Assembly: GCA_965178125.1 (NCBI GenBank) | Contig: OZ237738.1 | Span: 558,001-622,000 of the forward strand | Direction: 5' to 3' | Source of the DNA: Bilabrum cf. latius | Lineage: Eukaryota; Bigyra: Bicosoecida; Bigyra; Bicosoecida | DNA: 64,000 bases | Shown here: one piece after another, positions 1 to 11,588 of the stretch | Numbering within the stretch: the first letter of the stretch is position 1 | Layout: each line of letters opens with the position of its first letter | Made by a program: the position numbers and the translations under genes | Notes under the pieces: model-generated | What the model was told of the DNA's origin: nothing | What the model saw: only the letters and a program-made list of their open reading frames with translations | The model's database searches: none

Positions 1-3000
1 CGAGCTGCCGCTCATTCCAGCAATAACAGCAGCAGGCAGGGGCTCACCATGAGCTGGGCGCCAAACTCCACTTTGCCTTTGACTGGCTCCCAACCTGCTG
101 TCGAGCTTGCGCTACAAGCCCGGCGGGCCCGCGGGCGGTAGCCTTGCAGCAGCAACTGGCAGGTGCCCATCAGCCGGTGAATCTAGGCCACTTGCCCCAC
201 CCCTCTCTCGACGTAAACTGAATTCCCACCGCGGTGGTGTCCTAGACCGAGGGCCCAACGCACTCGCGTCGATGCTGGACGTGGCACCTGCGTGGCCGAC
301 AGGAGACTTCCATGGCCTTGTCGGCACTCTTAAGTTTGGAGAGGCAGCAGCATGCGGGGCGTAGTGACCTCGAACTGCTTGACCTCGGACCGCACCAGAG
401 CCTGTGCTACTAAAGCTGTGCCTCGCTCCTCCCCTTGCTGAGTCGTGGGAGCCCTCCTCAGACGAGAGCGTCCTCTCCTCGAGCTTTTTATCGGCTACTG
501 CCCGCGCCATTGCGGCTACTGTGGCCGTTGATGGCGGCACTGGTACCATACTGCGACTGGGCGACATTCTGGAGGCCGATTTCCGGAGACCTTTGTCGTA
601 TTCTGTCGATGCATCTCTGCTAGGCGCCAGGAAGGAGCGGTTCTGCCTGCGCGGAGAGCTGCCAGGCAGCATCGTGCGTCGCCGTAGCTTATCTCCTCTT
701 GAATTACCGAGCTGTGCTCCGTTGATGCCTGGAGGCATGGCTGCATGCATGACGCCCGCGGCCAGCATCTGCTTGGTCAGTGAACGAACACGCTCTCTCA
801 GGCGAGCTTTGTCCCGCTCTGACCGATCCAAGCGTCTCTTCAAGCGACTATTCACATCTGCAAGCTGCTTCTGCCGCTGCTTGTACTACCCGAGGAGCTT
901 GGTTACCTCACTGAGATCCTGTACCGATGGCTGCTGCCGTTGTGAAGAAGAGAAAGCGGCATCCACATCACTTCTATCAGGAGGAGCAATGGCACTCGAC
1001 CTTTGTGCAGCGAGGTCCAAAGCTCCGCCATCACCAGCAGCTTTCACTGTCGACAACACGGCCAATGCATCGCCCCTTGAGTTGTCAGCAGGCAGATCGG
1101 CATGAGTCGCAAGGTGTCGTGGCCCATCGCTGGAGAAACCGAGCAGCTTTGCTAGTCTTTCTCGTTTTGCTGCATCCGCTGCTTCTGCACGCATTGCTGT
1201 GAGCTCTGCACGAGCTTGAGCGGCATCCTCACGTGCTGCAAAAAGGGCTGCGTTCGTTTCGTCCAACTCATTGCGATCCGCATCTCGAGATGCCACGATT
1301 GCCTCCTTCTTTGCCTCTGCTGCAACGGCTGCGGCCTTGTGCTGTAAGGCCACCCGGAAAAGCATATGCTGCAGTGGATCGGAAGGCTCGAATGCGTCTC
1401 CAGTATGCCTTGCACTCGCACCTGCAGCGGCGCCATCGGCAGGCACGTCTTGTGGGTGCAGGGCGCGGGCAAGTGCCTCTTCCTGAAAGTCATATCGTGC
1501 TCTAGCTCCTTCGATGGATTCTTGCAGCTGCACCTTAGCCGCATACAAATCATCCGCGCTGAAAGAAATACAGAGCTGCTGGTACCGGTGGTCATCGGCT
1601 TGCTATGGGGCTCCACTGTTTTCTTCTACCAGCTACGCGAGTAACTCATCCAGGCGGTCTGCACGGTCTGCTACCGTTTCATCGTTGTCAGAAGCAGACC
1701 CTGGACCGCATTCTTCCGATGTACCACCGCTGCTGCCAGCAATGAGTGCGCCAGAAACAAGCTGCAATTTTGCAGTCATCAATTGGAGCCTTTGCCTTGC
1801 TTCGGCTCTCTCGTTTCGAAGCTCTGCGATTTCATGAGTTGACTGTGCGTTGGCGAGGTGCTTGTCAATGGAGGCTTCAATGGCATGCTCCTACTCATGG
1901 GCCTCCAACCGTGCAATGTCGCTTCCCCCCGATGCGGTCTTGATCTCTGCGTCGATATGCGCACTGGATACGCCCGTGATGGTATCCCAACGACTGATTG
2001 GTTTCATCCGCCGAATCTTCTGAGAGGAGGGCTTGAAGGTCAGCTTGGGCTTGAGCTTGCTGCCGCTACCTTTCTTGGCCCCTGAAATAGACAGACGAAC
2101 GGAGGATTTCCCGACCGTGAGCTTGCGCCGAGCTGCGACCAGCTGCTCCTGCTTTTGCTTGTACACGGCTTCCCTCTTCTACACGTTGCCTCGAAGTCTC
2201 TGCAGCTAAAGCTTCGTCTTATCGAGCGTCTTTCGAAGCGCGTTAATTTCCTTGTCCCTACCAGCCAAGGCCTGCTTGTTGTCCCTTCGAAGCTTGCTCA
2301 CTAGCGTGACGGATAGAGCATACTGGCGACGCAGCGAGTCAAGCTCAGACCTGAGCTGCTGCAACTCGCGGGCAGCTTCAGCTGCAGAGCGCAGCTTCTG
2401 TTCCAGCTCACCGCGCTGCTCCAGCAGTGCCTGCAGTCGCCTTTCAGCCCCGGCCAGCTGTGTCTCGACCTCGGCTGACTTGCGCCGGAGTAGCTCGCGC
2501 GTGTCATCGTCTTGATCGTCCGGTGCAGATCGAATCTGCTGCTCCAACTGCTGCTGTTCATGAAGCGCCGTTGCAAGCGCGTCCCTATCTTCCGTGACGC
2601 TCTTGATCTACTCGTAGAGCTCTGCTACCCTTGCCCGCATGAGCATCACCTCCCGACCCTTGCGAATCAAGGCATCCTCAAGCTGTTCCTTGGAACGAAT
2701 GTCTCGCTCTAGTCTGGCTAGCTCTTCTTGCAATTCCTTGGACCGTTTGCTCCACTCTGAGTCTTGCATGAGGTCAACGTCGCCCTGCCCGTTCGGTTGC
2801 ACACCCTGGGTATCACCGGGTGCAGACTCGTCTTGCTAAGCTTCGCCGCCAGGCACAGTGCCATGCTCGTCAAAGCTGTGCGTGGGGTGCTCGCTAGTAG
2901 AGGTGCTTGGCAAGTGAAGGGTCGCATTCGTTGCGGCAGACGGCGACTGCGGTGTACCACTGGGTGAGATATCTGCTCCAGGCGGACGACTTGGTGCAGC

Positions 3001-5451
3001 TTGCTAGGAGCCCGTCAGTTCACCAGGCTGGTGCCCTGGCTGGGTACCGATTTCCCCGATTTCCGCACGATCATGCATCGCAGGCACCTCTCTGGCGTCT
3101 CCAATCTCTCGAATGGCACGCAGAGCGTCCTCGCTGAGAAACACGAACCCACCTGGGTCGGCACTGTCATCGCTTGAGACCCCATCGCCAACGGCCACAT
3201 CGTGATTTGGTTGTGCGAGGCCCGCCAAATCTGATGATCGCTCCCTTGCGCCATTGGACAGCGCATGCTCGATGATGTTCTCTGCGTCGACCACAGCTTC
3301 GAATAAAGTCTAGGCGATTCTGGTGGCACTGTGTACGTCATGAGACGTTGCAGACGACTCGATGGCCGATGCCAGCCGGTCTCTTGCGCTCTCGCAATTG
3401 CGCTGCAGCTTGCCCACCGCCTCAGACCGATCATCCAGCCTGGCCTAAAGGTCATCTGCATCTTCACGGACGAGTTCCAGCTTTCGCCTGTCTTCCAGCA
3501 GCTGGCCCACGGCATCAACCAGGTCATCGTGGTTCGTTGTGCCCAGTGCACGCTGAATAGCTGCCAAAGTCGCTTGCAATTCCATGTGTTCCGCGGAACG
3601 GCTCGCAACGTGCGTGGTTAAAGGAGGAGCAGGCTCGCTGGTTTGCGAGCTCCTCGAGTCCGAGTCCTCCCTTCCCTCCGGCTCGCCATCCGTTGCAGGC
3701 TTATCGCCAACTGGACTGATGCTGCGGCTTGCAGAGAGCTGGGATGGGGCGGCCTCGAGTTGAGCGCGCAGAGTGGCAATCTCGGCGCGAAGGGCAGCGA
3801 TGATGCCGGCCTTGGGGTCGAGGTTGACCTTGGCTCTGTTCTTGATATTCTTGGCCCTGTTGGCGTACCTGAGCGTGTTCAAAGTCTCTTCCAAGGACGA
3901 CGCGGCGGGAGACACGCAGGCCACCATGGCTGTCCTGCTGTTCCCGCCCAGTGCGTCCTGCAGAAGCCGGGTCAGTTTCGAGTCGCGGTAGGGCACATGG
4001 CTGATGGACCGGCGTTTCCTCTCGTCTCCCAGTGCACTGATGACGTTGCCAAGAGCGAGCAGGCCCTTGTTGATGGCAATTCCTTCCTTCATCCTTGTGC
4101 CGGTTGCCTTTGTTTTCTTCTGCCGCTCAGATCCTGCAAGGTCCACGAAATGCACCTTGGACCGGCGCACCTCCACCATCGGTCCAGGTCCAGCGGCTCC
4201 TGCGCCAGAGGAGGCATCGGCACCCGCTTCCTCGGTTTCTGAAATGATCCGCCTGTCGAGTTCCAGCGTGAATATTGCATGAGAACGGCTAGAATGCACG
4301 TTCATTTTGGTAGCGCCAGTGGCTCGCCGCAGCACGCCCTGCTCGAGGTAGGTCAGCGCCTCCTTGGCAGACGAGACCTCCCGTGTATCGAGCCCGACCA
4401 CTTCGATGCCTCGGGGCCCTTCCCGCAGTGCGAGACTGGCCTCTGGCTGCTGGCCCAAGGCCTACCACGCTCTGCCGCTGTCCGCTCCATCGGTGGACGC
4501 TAGAAGGTCCCGCACGATCTCCCCGTACACTTCCACCATGGACACCCTGATCTCGAAGGAAGTGGTAGATCTTGCAGGCGGCGGCAAACCGCCGCCCTGG
4601 GAGCCCTCGAGGGTGTTTCGTTTGATTTCCTCCATGGCCTCTTCTGAGAGGCGATCAAACAGGTCGTGAAGGAAGCGCGGCAATATACCGGCAGTCGCGT
4701 CCAGCTCCTCAATTGCCTCGGCCTCCGGGTCTGTTTTGGGTTCCGCAGCAGAGGCTTCCTGGGCCTGGCTGGAGGTGCTGCTATCATCAGAGTCACTGTC
4801 AATATGCTTGTCAATATCTCCAGCATCAAGCCCGATCCGATCGTTCGATATCTCAACTCGGGCGCCTGAGTTCGTGAGATGCCGCCTTGATGATCGCGAT
4901 CCTCTTTGCCTGCCGGCGGTGCTTCCAGACCCCATTGTATACGTTTTACCGCTTCCAGTTTGACCGTAACAAAAAATGGTGGCGTTGTATCCTTCCAACG
5001 AAGACTGCAGCAGCGGCCGAGCACACTGCTGGTATGCAGCTTCCTGCTCGGCCCCAGAATCTAGCACGACGTCGAAGGTAAATCTTCGTGAGCCTCCGAC
5101 TACGACCGTGCTTTGGGATCCAGTTTGAACCTCGACGCAGCTGCGATCTCGCTTTAATCTTTCCTAACCTAGCATTGGCCTGATCCGGACAGCAACATGC
5201 ACCTTCCCGTCTTCAACTTGGCTCGCGGGTCCTGGCCCGGCGTCAGTAATAGTTTTCGGCTGGGCTTCCAATCCAGCCCTCGGCGGTACGGGCGATTCTT
5301 GCGGTTCTACGACACTCGGTGGCGACAGTGACGGAAGTTCTGCATCAGCTGCAACTTCGCTCTCACTGCTAGGTGGCTTTGTATTAGGAGTCCCTGCGCT
5401 TGCTCCTATATTAGGTAATCTTGGAATAGACGATTCCCTTCTCAATGACAT
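1..5451 (-). CDS. Kinesin-4-like motor protein (3' end off the window)
   Basis: Plus-end microtubule motor of the kinesin-4/KIF21/KIF27 type. Start ATG at 5451, with an in-frame TGA 15 nt upstream; at least 1,817 codons without an intron. The motor starts at '[11 protein letters not shown]' (about residue 85). The P-loop [12 protein letters not shown] is near 164, switch I NVHSSRSH near 383, switch II DLAGSE near 436, and [15 protein letters not shown] follows. After the motor, '[15 protein letters not shown]' and '[13 protein letters not shown]' are typical of kinesin-4. About 75 acidic/Ser-rich residues are inserted just after the P-loop. The rest is coiled coil and a Ser/Arg/Pro-rich tail. 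Fourteen in-frame TAGs occur, the first at 5164-5166 and 4462-4464 inside the motor; the frame and homology continue across each. The frame is still open at base 1. Family confident; subfamily inferred from the neck and coiled-coil start. Confidence 0.88.
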
Positions 5452-5583
5452 TCTACGACAATGTCAAAGTGGAATTTCATGAATCGATGCTGAACGAACA
5501 CATCAAGTGGTCGCAACCGGCAGGTTTGGAATGGACATGGTGGTCGCACGAGTGCACAGACACATGGAGCTAACTGGGACCAA

Positions 5584-7376
5584 TCACACATCTGGTACGG
5601 AGCTGGAATGCATCATCTGCTGCACTCGCTAGTCTCGCGCGCTCGAATCCGAGCCTGTCCTGTCGTGCCTGCGGCCTGTGGGCAGCGATGCAGTGCCAGG
5701 CTCGCCCTCCCCTCCTCCAGCCACACCGCTCATCCCGCTCCGGTAGCTGGCATCCCCGCGATCGGACATCTCCACCTCGGACCTGCCGCTGCTCGCGCGC
5801 CCCCCAAGAGAGCTGGAGGACGCCGCAGCCGCCCCTGGGATGGCCCTGCTCGCGGCGATCACCGGGCTCGTCACGCGGATCCCAATGTCATCGTCGTCCT
5901 CGCCGTCCAGGACGGCGTCAAGGTCACTGGGCTCTGCAAAACTGTCAGTGCGCTGCACCTGGAACCCCATGGCTGCGCCAGCCCCGTCCTGCGCGGAGTA
6001 CATGGGCACGTCCCCCCCCCTCGCGGCTGCAGAGCCACCCCCACCACCTCCGTTGTGCCGCCCCGACTTGCCACCAGCTTCCGCATCCAGCTCGTCCTCA
6101 AGCCTCGTGCGATTCACGCCAGAAGGCTGCCCCGAGCCGCTCAAAACCTTCCGCTCGTCGGGGTCTCCAGCAGCGCAGCACACCGGGCATATCGGCGCGA
6201 AGGCATTGCGGATCGTGTCCCGGACCTCTGGGGAGAGGCCGTAGACGAGGGCATTAAGCATGCCCTGGGACGAGGAAAGCGCCTTCTGGAGGAGGAACAG
6301 CGTGAATACCTTCTTCCCCCCGCTGAAGGACTCGTATAGGCGATTGATGACGGCGAAGAACCAGATTCCGATCAGGATCATCGGGTAGAACTGGAGCTTG
6401 AAGACGACTGCCCGCATCTTCTGCGCGGTCTAGTCGGCCTCTGTAGCCGCGGCACTCCCTGGGCCCATTTTCTGCGCGGCAGTGTCCGCTGCCGTGAGCG
6501 TGTTGTTGATGAGCCGGATGACCCTGACGTAGACGTAGCAGTTGAATATGATGGCCAGGAATAGGGGCACAAAGAACTGGACTGCGAATCAGAGACAACG
6601 TGGAGGAAATGAGCTTTTTGCGTCGGTAGTTCTGCGAAAATGTGCGCCAGCAGGGGGTGGGTGCTCGGTGCGATTCTCACTGTATCGCCACTCGTCATGG
6701 TCGTCTGTGATCCAGCACCATGCCCCGCTCTCGCCGTAGTAGCCAAGGGCGCCCGGGATTACAGTTAGAATGAGGGGGACACCGTTGCATACAAGAACCA
6801 TCCAGATGAACTTGGATTCGATCGCTTCGACCTACATACGCAGGAAGATCGACACTGCGAGGGTGGTCGGTCCAATCAATCGAGCGCAAGAGCCAAATCC
6901 TTCGAAAGTACGACCGAAAGAAAAATGATCGAAACAGTATCCGTTCTTACTGTACAGGGTAGCTGCAATCGAGGTAGTCCACATGACTGACGACAGTTCG
7001 AAGAAACTCTCCAGCCAGGCCTAGGTTAGGCATAGCCCTGATGGGTCGCCATTAATTGTCTCATCCGTATTCTCAACGATATTGGAAGGCGTCAGGAAGT
7101 CCCCGATCTCTGCACAAAACGGATAGAAATGGTGGGATCTGCAACTGCTCGCCAGGCGCGGAGCAGTGCATCAATTCGGGACTTTGCAAACTCACGGTTG
7201 AAGAAGTCGTTCAAACTTAACACAAAAACAAGCTGAAACGCAAACTTTCGCAGGTTCGGGACCAAAATGTAGCAAAGGATGATGAACGAGCTCCCCGCAA
7301 CCGACAAGGCGGATACAAACGTTGACACGATGCTGATTGTCTCAATCTATCCCGTGGATAGCGTTTCTGTCGGCAT
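5584..7376 (-). CDS. cAMP-receptor-like (class E) seven-transmembrane GPCR, four exons
   Basis: Plasma-membrane receptor resembling Dictyostelium cAR/CRL proteins. Exons: 7196-7376, 6951-7109, 6681-6854, 5584-6581; the sum is 1,512 nt (503 aa). Introns 7110-7195, 6855-6950 and 6582-6680 begin GTGAG or GTAAG, end CAG, and keep phase. Landmarks: TM1 'GSSFIILCYI', then 'LRKFAFQLVFVLSLND'; TM3 'TQAWLESFFELSSVMWTT'; TM4 region with 'GAWCWITDDHDEWRY'; TM5 'FFVPLFLAIIFNCYVYV'; TM6-7 'LQFYPMILIGIWFFAVINRL' and 'QGMLNALVYGL'. A Ser/Gly/Asp-rich cytoplasmic tail of about 190 residues follows and ends in TGA. Five in-frame TAGs, one of them the Q of 'TQAW'. Start chosen at ATG 7376. The frame is open back to an ATG at 7583, but that would overlap the divergent TBC gene, so the exact amino terminus is uncertain. 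The ligand cannot be told from sequence. Confidence 0.82.
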
Positions 7377-7581
7377 TACTACAATATAATAAAGAAACAA
7401 CCTGTCCAAGTATCTCAGAGACAAAGAAGCTGTAGTGCGAGTCCAGTTACCGCAGACGTTCCATGGTTCGCTATGTGCAAAATGAACGTTCGACATGACG
7501 AAGAGGCAGAAAATGTCTGCGGGCGCCCATTGAAAGCTTGTACAGTCTTTGTGTCGGAATTTTAGCATCGCTAGCATATTC
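7377..7581. promoter_or_regulatory. Divergent intergenic region between the GPCR and TBC genes
   Basis: About 205 bp separate the chosen starts of the two divergent genes, so both promoters must lie here or overlap the 5' ends. The GPCR frame stays open through it, so part could be receptor amino terminus. No TATA box or other motif recognised. Confidence 0.35.
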
Positions 7582-10500
7582 ATGCTTTCTTAGCTCCGCA
7601 GTGCCATATCTGGAGTCGCAAGTGCAGTATCAAGGCGCTCCGAGCACGGCGACTAGGCAGCGTAGAGGAAACAGGACCCCGATCCAGTAGTTGGGTAGCT
7701 TTCAGCGGACCATGAAGCCTGGCATTCTGCAGTACAGGACCTATCTCGGGCGTCTTATGCAGCTCGATCATCGCTGCGGCAATTCCTTCTCGACTAGCAC
7801 AAGCTGCACAACTCCTTGAGAAGATTAGATGCCCTCGCACAGGGAGAGTCGCAGCAGATGCACGCGCGAAAAATAGATGTAATACAACATGCAATATCAA
7901 CTAGTGGCGGGCAGGATGCCCTAGATGCGTTTGATTGGGGGATTCTGCGGCCGGTCCATCGCGCCGAAGCAGAGCTTGCAGAGCTAGGCAACAGGCTGAA
8001 GCGTCGCCAGCAAGTTCACAGGGACCTTGAGCATTGGTCTGCGTAGCTTGCTTCACTATAGCGCAGTGCAAACTCGTCAGCGCACCGATTTGCCCGGGGC
8101 ATCCAGCAGCGTCTCGCGGACGGCTTCACGGCAGTGGCCCGAAACGCCCGAGGCGGCCCCAAGCCAAGCGCTGGCGCAGGGCCGACTGCACAGACGCCAA
8201 GTGAAAGTGCGTTCAAGCCCGGACGGAGCTACGAGGCCCCAAAGTCTGCAGCAGCAGGTGACGCATATGCAACCGCGGGGATGGCAGGTGCCAGCGGTAC
8301 GGCAGCAGCCCCGTCTGGCTTTGGCAGGCAGGATACACCTCTCGCGATGGCAGGGAGTGATCAGGCGGTGGTGGTCGAGCGACTAGCGGCCGCACAAGCG
8401 GAGTACGATGCCATTACAGCGGCCATGCGGTCAGAGCTGGTGCGCTGGAGATAGTCTAGGCCTAGGCTGGCGCAGCAGGTCTGCGAGCGCGGCGCAACTG
8501 CCATCGGGCTGTTGCTGCAGGAGGCCGGCGCCCGGGCAAGCGAGGTATCGGGCATCGGGGCCTCAGATCAAACCGAGATTCGATCTGGGGTGGACCAGCT
8601 GCCAGCGTCGGGCCCTGTACCCCCTTCGTGTTCTGCGACTCCACAGGCAAGCAGTCCGGTGGGGCCCGTGCGACACAGCCGCGCCAGGGCTTTGCTGTCC
8701 TCGTTGGCGCGAGCAGACAGAGAGAACTTTGAGCGCTGGAGCGCAGGAACTGCAAGTGATCGCGAGCATGCTCATTCGGAAAGCCTGCAGGCCTCTAGTG
8801 CGTCGGGCAAGGGCAAGGGCAAGGGAGAGGCCAGCGGCTCGTCCCGGGCACGCCAGCACGTCTCCAGACTGTCACCTGCCATAGGATCCATTGGAGGGCA
8901 GTCTCTGCCGGAGCTGCCCCCGCTTCAGCTCGGTCCCAAGCAGAGTCCATAGAGAAAAGATGCTGTGCATGATGCTGGCGCCTTGATATCAGCACTGGGC
9001 GGAAGCATTGACACTTTGCACCCGTGGTGGGAGGCCCGCCAGCATAGGCTATCGGCGAGCCCCGGGCCGCTGCCATCAGCGCCCCCTGCGGAACCAGGCG
9101 CGGCGACTCTAGAGCAGAAGCCTTCTGAGCTGCAAGCATCCAGTGTGCACTTGGCTCGAGATGCAGCGGATGCCTCATGCGTTGGCGCCGTGGGTTTGAA
9201 CCCTGCCGCGGACCGGTCACCGCTGGGAAGCTCGCGAGCCACACCGACCGGGGCGATGTCGCGTGCCGACTCGCCGGCCATGCGATCGAGGGAAGGTTCT
9301 TTGATGGACATGCGGTTGTCCCCGGCAGGGCTGCCGCCATCATCGCATGGCGGTCCGCGGAAGGTAAGAATACGCAGGCCAGTGCCCGCGCCAGCCTTTT
9401 CGAGGGCTAGGGTGGTGCCGTAGATTGACGGGCCCGAGTGCTCCACATTCGAGGAGCACATGCGTTGTGGGCAAGCAATGTCGCTAAATATGGTGCTACT
9501 CGATCAAACGATGTACGAGGATCGCTTGGGGAACAACTGGCTCGTGTCAAAACTGGACCGGAGAGACCGATGGATGGCGAGGAGAAAAGAGGCAATCCTT
9601 GCGGGTGACCCTCAGGATTCCGCCGCACTAGAGGTGCATGAGAATGCCGCTGCATAGTTTTCGGTTGAATCTGCGCGGAGTCGCACAGCCGTTGCTGCTG
9701 AGTCCGAGCGAAGAAGCCTGGTCGGGCTTTTGAGCGAGTCTGCGGACTGGGCCAGCCAACTTGCTGAGTATCTTGATGTTCGTGACCTCTCATCACTGCA
9801 GCAGAGCTGCAAACAAATAGCAGCGACACTGACTAACACCTCCAAGCCTTGGCTTCGATCCTGCTGGAATGGAGGCGTGCCAAGCAGGCTGAGAGCTCGA
9901 TTCTGGTCGTGGGTGACCGGATCGAGCCCGGCATTGGGTCGGCCACCCTCATGGTCTGTGGCGGCTACGGGCATGTCGTTGGATTTGGTGCAGCTAGCCG
10001 GTCCAGGTACCGCAGCCGACAAAAGCAAGGGTCACATTCGAGCTCCGTACGCACCGTGCACTGCTTCCGAGTATAGCGCGCTGTGCAGGGTCGCTCTTAT
10101 GGAGAGGTTAGAGGCCGGGGACGGAGACTGTGATAGTGATGTCGCCGAGCGCGCCGAGTGGGCGGACCTGATCGAGCAGGACGTTCTGCGGACGCACTTT
10201 GGGCTCGAAATGCTCGAAGGCAAAGGCGGTTCCGTAATTGGTGGAGACGCAGAAGGTGCAGACGCAAAGAATCCGCATAGTCCGCTGGGTGTTGCAGCAA
10301 CGCCTTCAAAGAAGCGGGCAGACAGGGCCGAGCTCGCGAGCCCCATCCTGGAACGCAGCATGGCCACGATATCCAGGTCCCTGCAGGTTCCTGTCACCGC
10401 CTTGCAACTGGAGCGCGGTATTCGCACGTCCATTGTGGGAAATCAAGTGCGGGTGTCTGGGCATGCAGCATCACCAGCACGTTCCGTAGGGAGTGCCGCC

Positions 10501-11433
10501 GCAGCTCCAGGCAGGTTGCCAGGCGCAGGGTCAGGTTCGCGTTCCGCTGGTAGCCGCGCCGACTCTGCCATCTTGTTGCATCGAAAAAGAGTCCGCCTAA
10601 CGCGGCTTCTGTATGCATGCGCGCAGGCCTTCAGCTGCCGGTATTGCCAAGGCATGAACTATCTTGCTGCCATGCTGCTCGAGCAGTGTGACGCAGAGGG
10701 TAGCGAGGCGGTGCGGGATCCAGCAAGTGCAACTGAGGATGGATACAGTGGGCAGGGCGGCATGCTGGACTGGAACTCGATGCCGATTACAGCAGGGGAG
10801 GTCCTTTCCTTCAACCTGCTGAGGTAGCTGTTCGACCAGCGGGGCATGGAGGGGCTCTTCTCGCGAGATATGCGAGCGGTAGGCCCGCTCTTATTCGCGC
10901 TGGAACACGTCATGTGGAGGCTGCTCCCGGACGCTTAGGCAGCGCTGAAGCGGGCAGGCATCTCCCCTGCCATGTTCGCGACTGGCTGGGTCATGACCCT
11001 GCTGAGCAACGAGCGGGCTGTGCCAAGGGAGCTTGCTCCGAGGGTGTGGGACGCTTTCCTGGTGGGTGGATGGCCGGAACTGCTTAGGGCTGTCGTTGCA
11101 GTGATTGCCGCGATGCGGTCTCAGATTGTGTCAGGGCTGGCTGTGAGGGCTGGTGCCCAGTCTGGCAGCGACGGTGAAAGTGGTCTGTCTGAGAGCGAGT
11201 CTGGCAATGCGGGTGGATCGCGGCTGGGTGCCCTGGGTTCTTCGAGCCGAACTGACGATGATGCCATGAGCCGCTTGCTCCCGATGCTCATGAGCCCGAG
11301 GAAGTTTGAGCCCATGTGCAGGGCAGACGCAGGGCACTTGTGGCTAGCGTGCGTGTCGGGATGCACCGTGCAGCCTCGCATGGTCGAGGAGGCTGTCGCG
11401 GTGGTGGGGCGGGAGCAAGACCGAGAGCGGTGA
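7582..11433 (+). CDS. TBC-domain Rab GTPase-activating protein with an F-box-like segment
   Basis: Predicted Rab-GAP, accelerating GTP hydrolysis by a Rab in membrane traffic. Single ORF of 1,283 aa, ATG 7582 to TGA 11433, containing about 13 in-frame TAGs. The N-terminal 270 residues are helical and Gln-rich; then Ser/Ala/Gly-rich linkers. Near residues 720-760, 'EYLDVRDLSSLQQSCK' resembles an F-box. The TBC domain follows: 'WNGGVPSRLRARFWSW' entry, arginine-finger motif 'IEQDVLRTHF' near 865, and Gln-finger motif 'YCQGMNYLAA' near 1022. The closing motif is 'ATGWVMTLLSNE' with 'RVWDAFLVGG'. Both catalytic fingers are present, so activity is expected. They are about 150 residues apart because of a low-complexity insertion. 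Two TAGs (10825 and 10936) lie inside the TBC fold. The frame agrees across seven stretches separated only by TAG. Confidence 0.87.
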
Positions 11434-11588
11434 ACAAGTAGGGATGGCAGGTGCTACCGCCGTACATTTTACGTGAGCTATAGCTGGGATAGATTTGCGC
11501 TGGAGTTGTGATTGTGGATGCATTTTGTCATGCATAATATCAGGCACTGCCATCGACGGATAGAGATCTGCTGCAAAATGCCTTGTAA

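Noticed and set aside
7377-7583. Extending the GPCR amino terminus to ATG 7583
   Set aside because: It would overlap the divergent TBC start at 7582 and leave no promoter; the shorter start at 7376 gives a typical short extracellular end. Not excluded by sequence alone.
9190-9206. tRNA B-box-like sequence (ggtttgaaccc)
   Set aside because: It lies inside the TBC coding frame with no acceptor stem or A-box at the right distance. No tRNA, rRNA or CRISPR array was found in the window.
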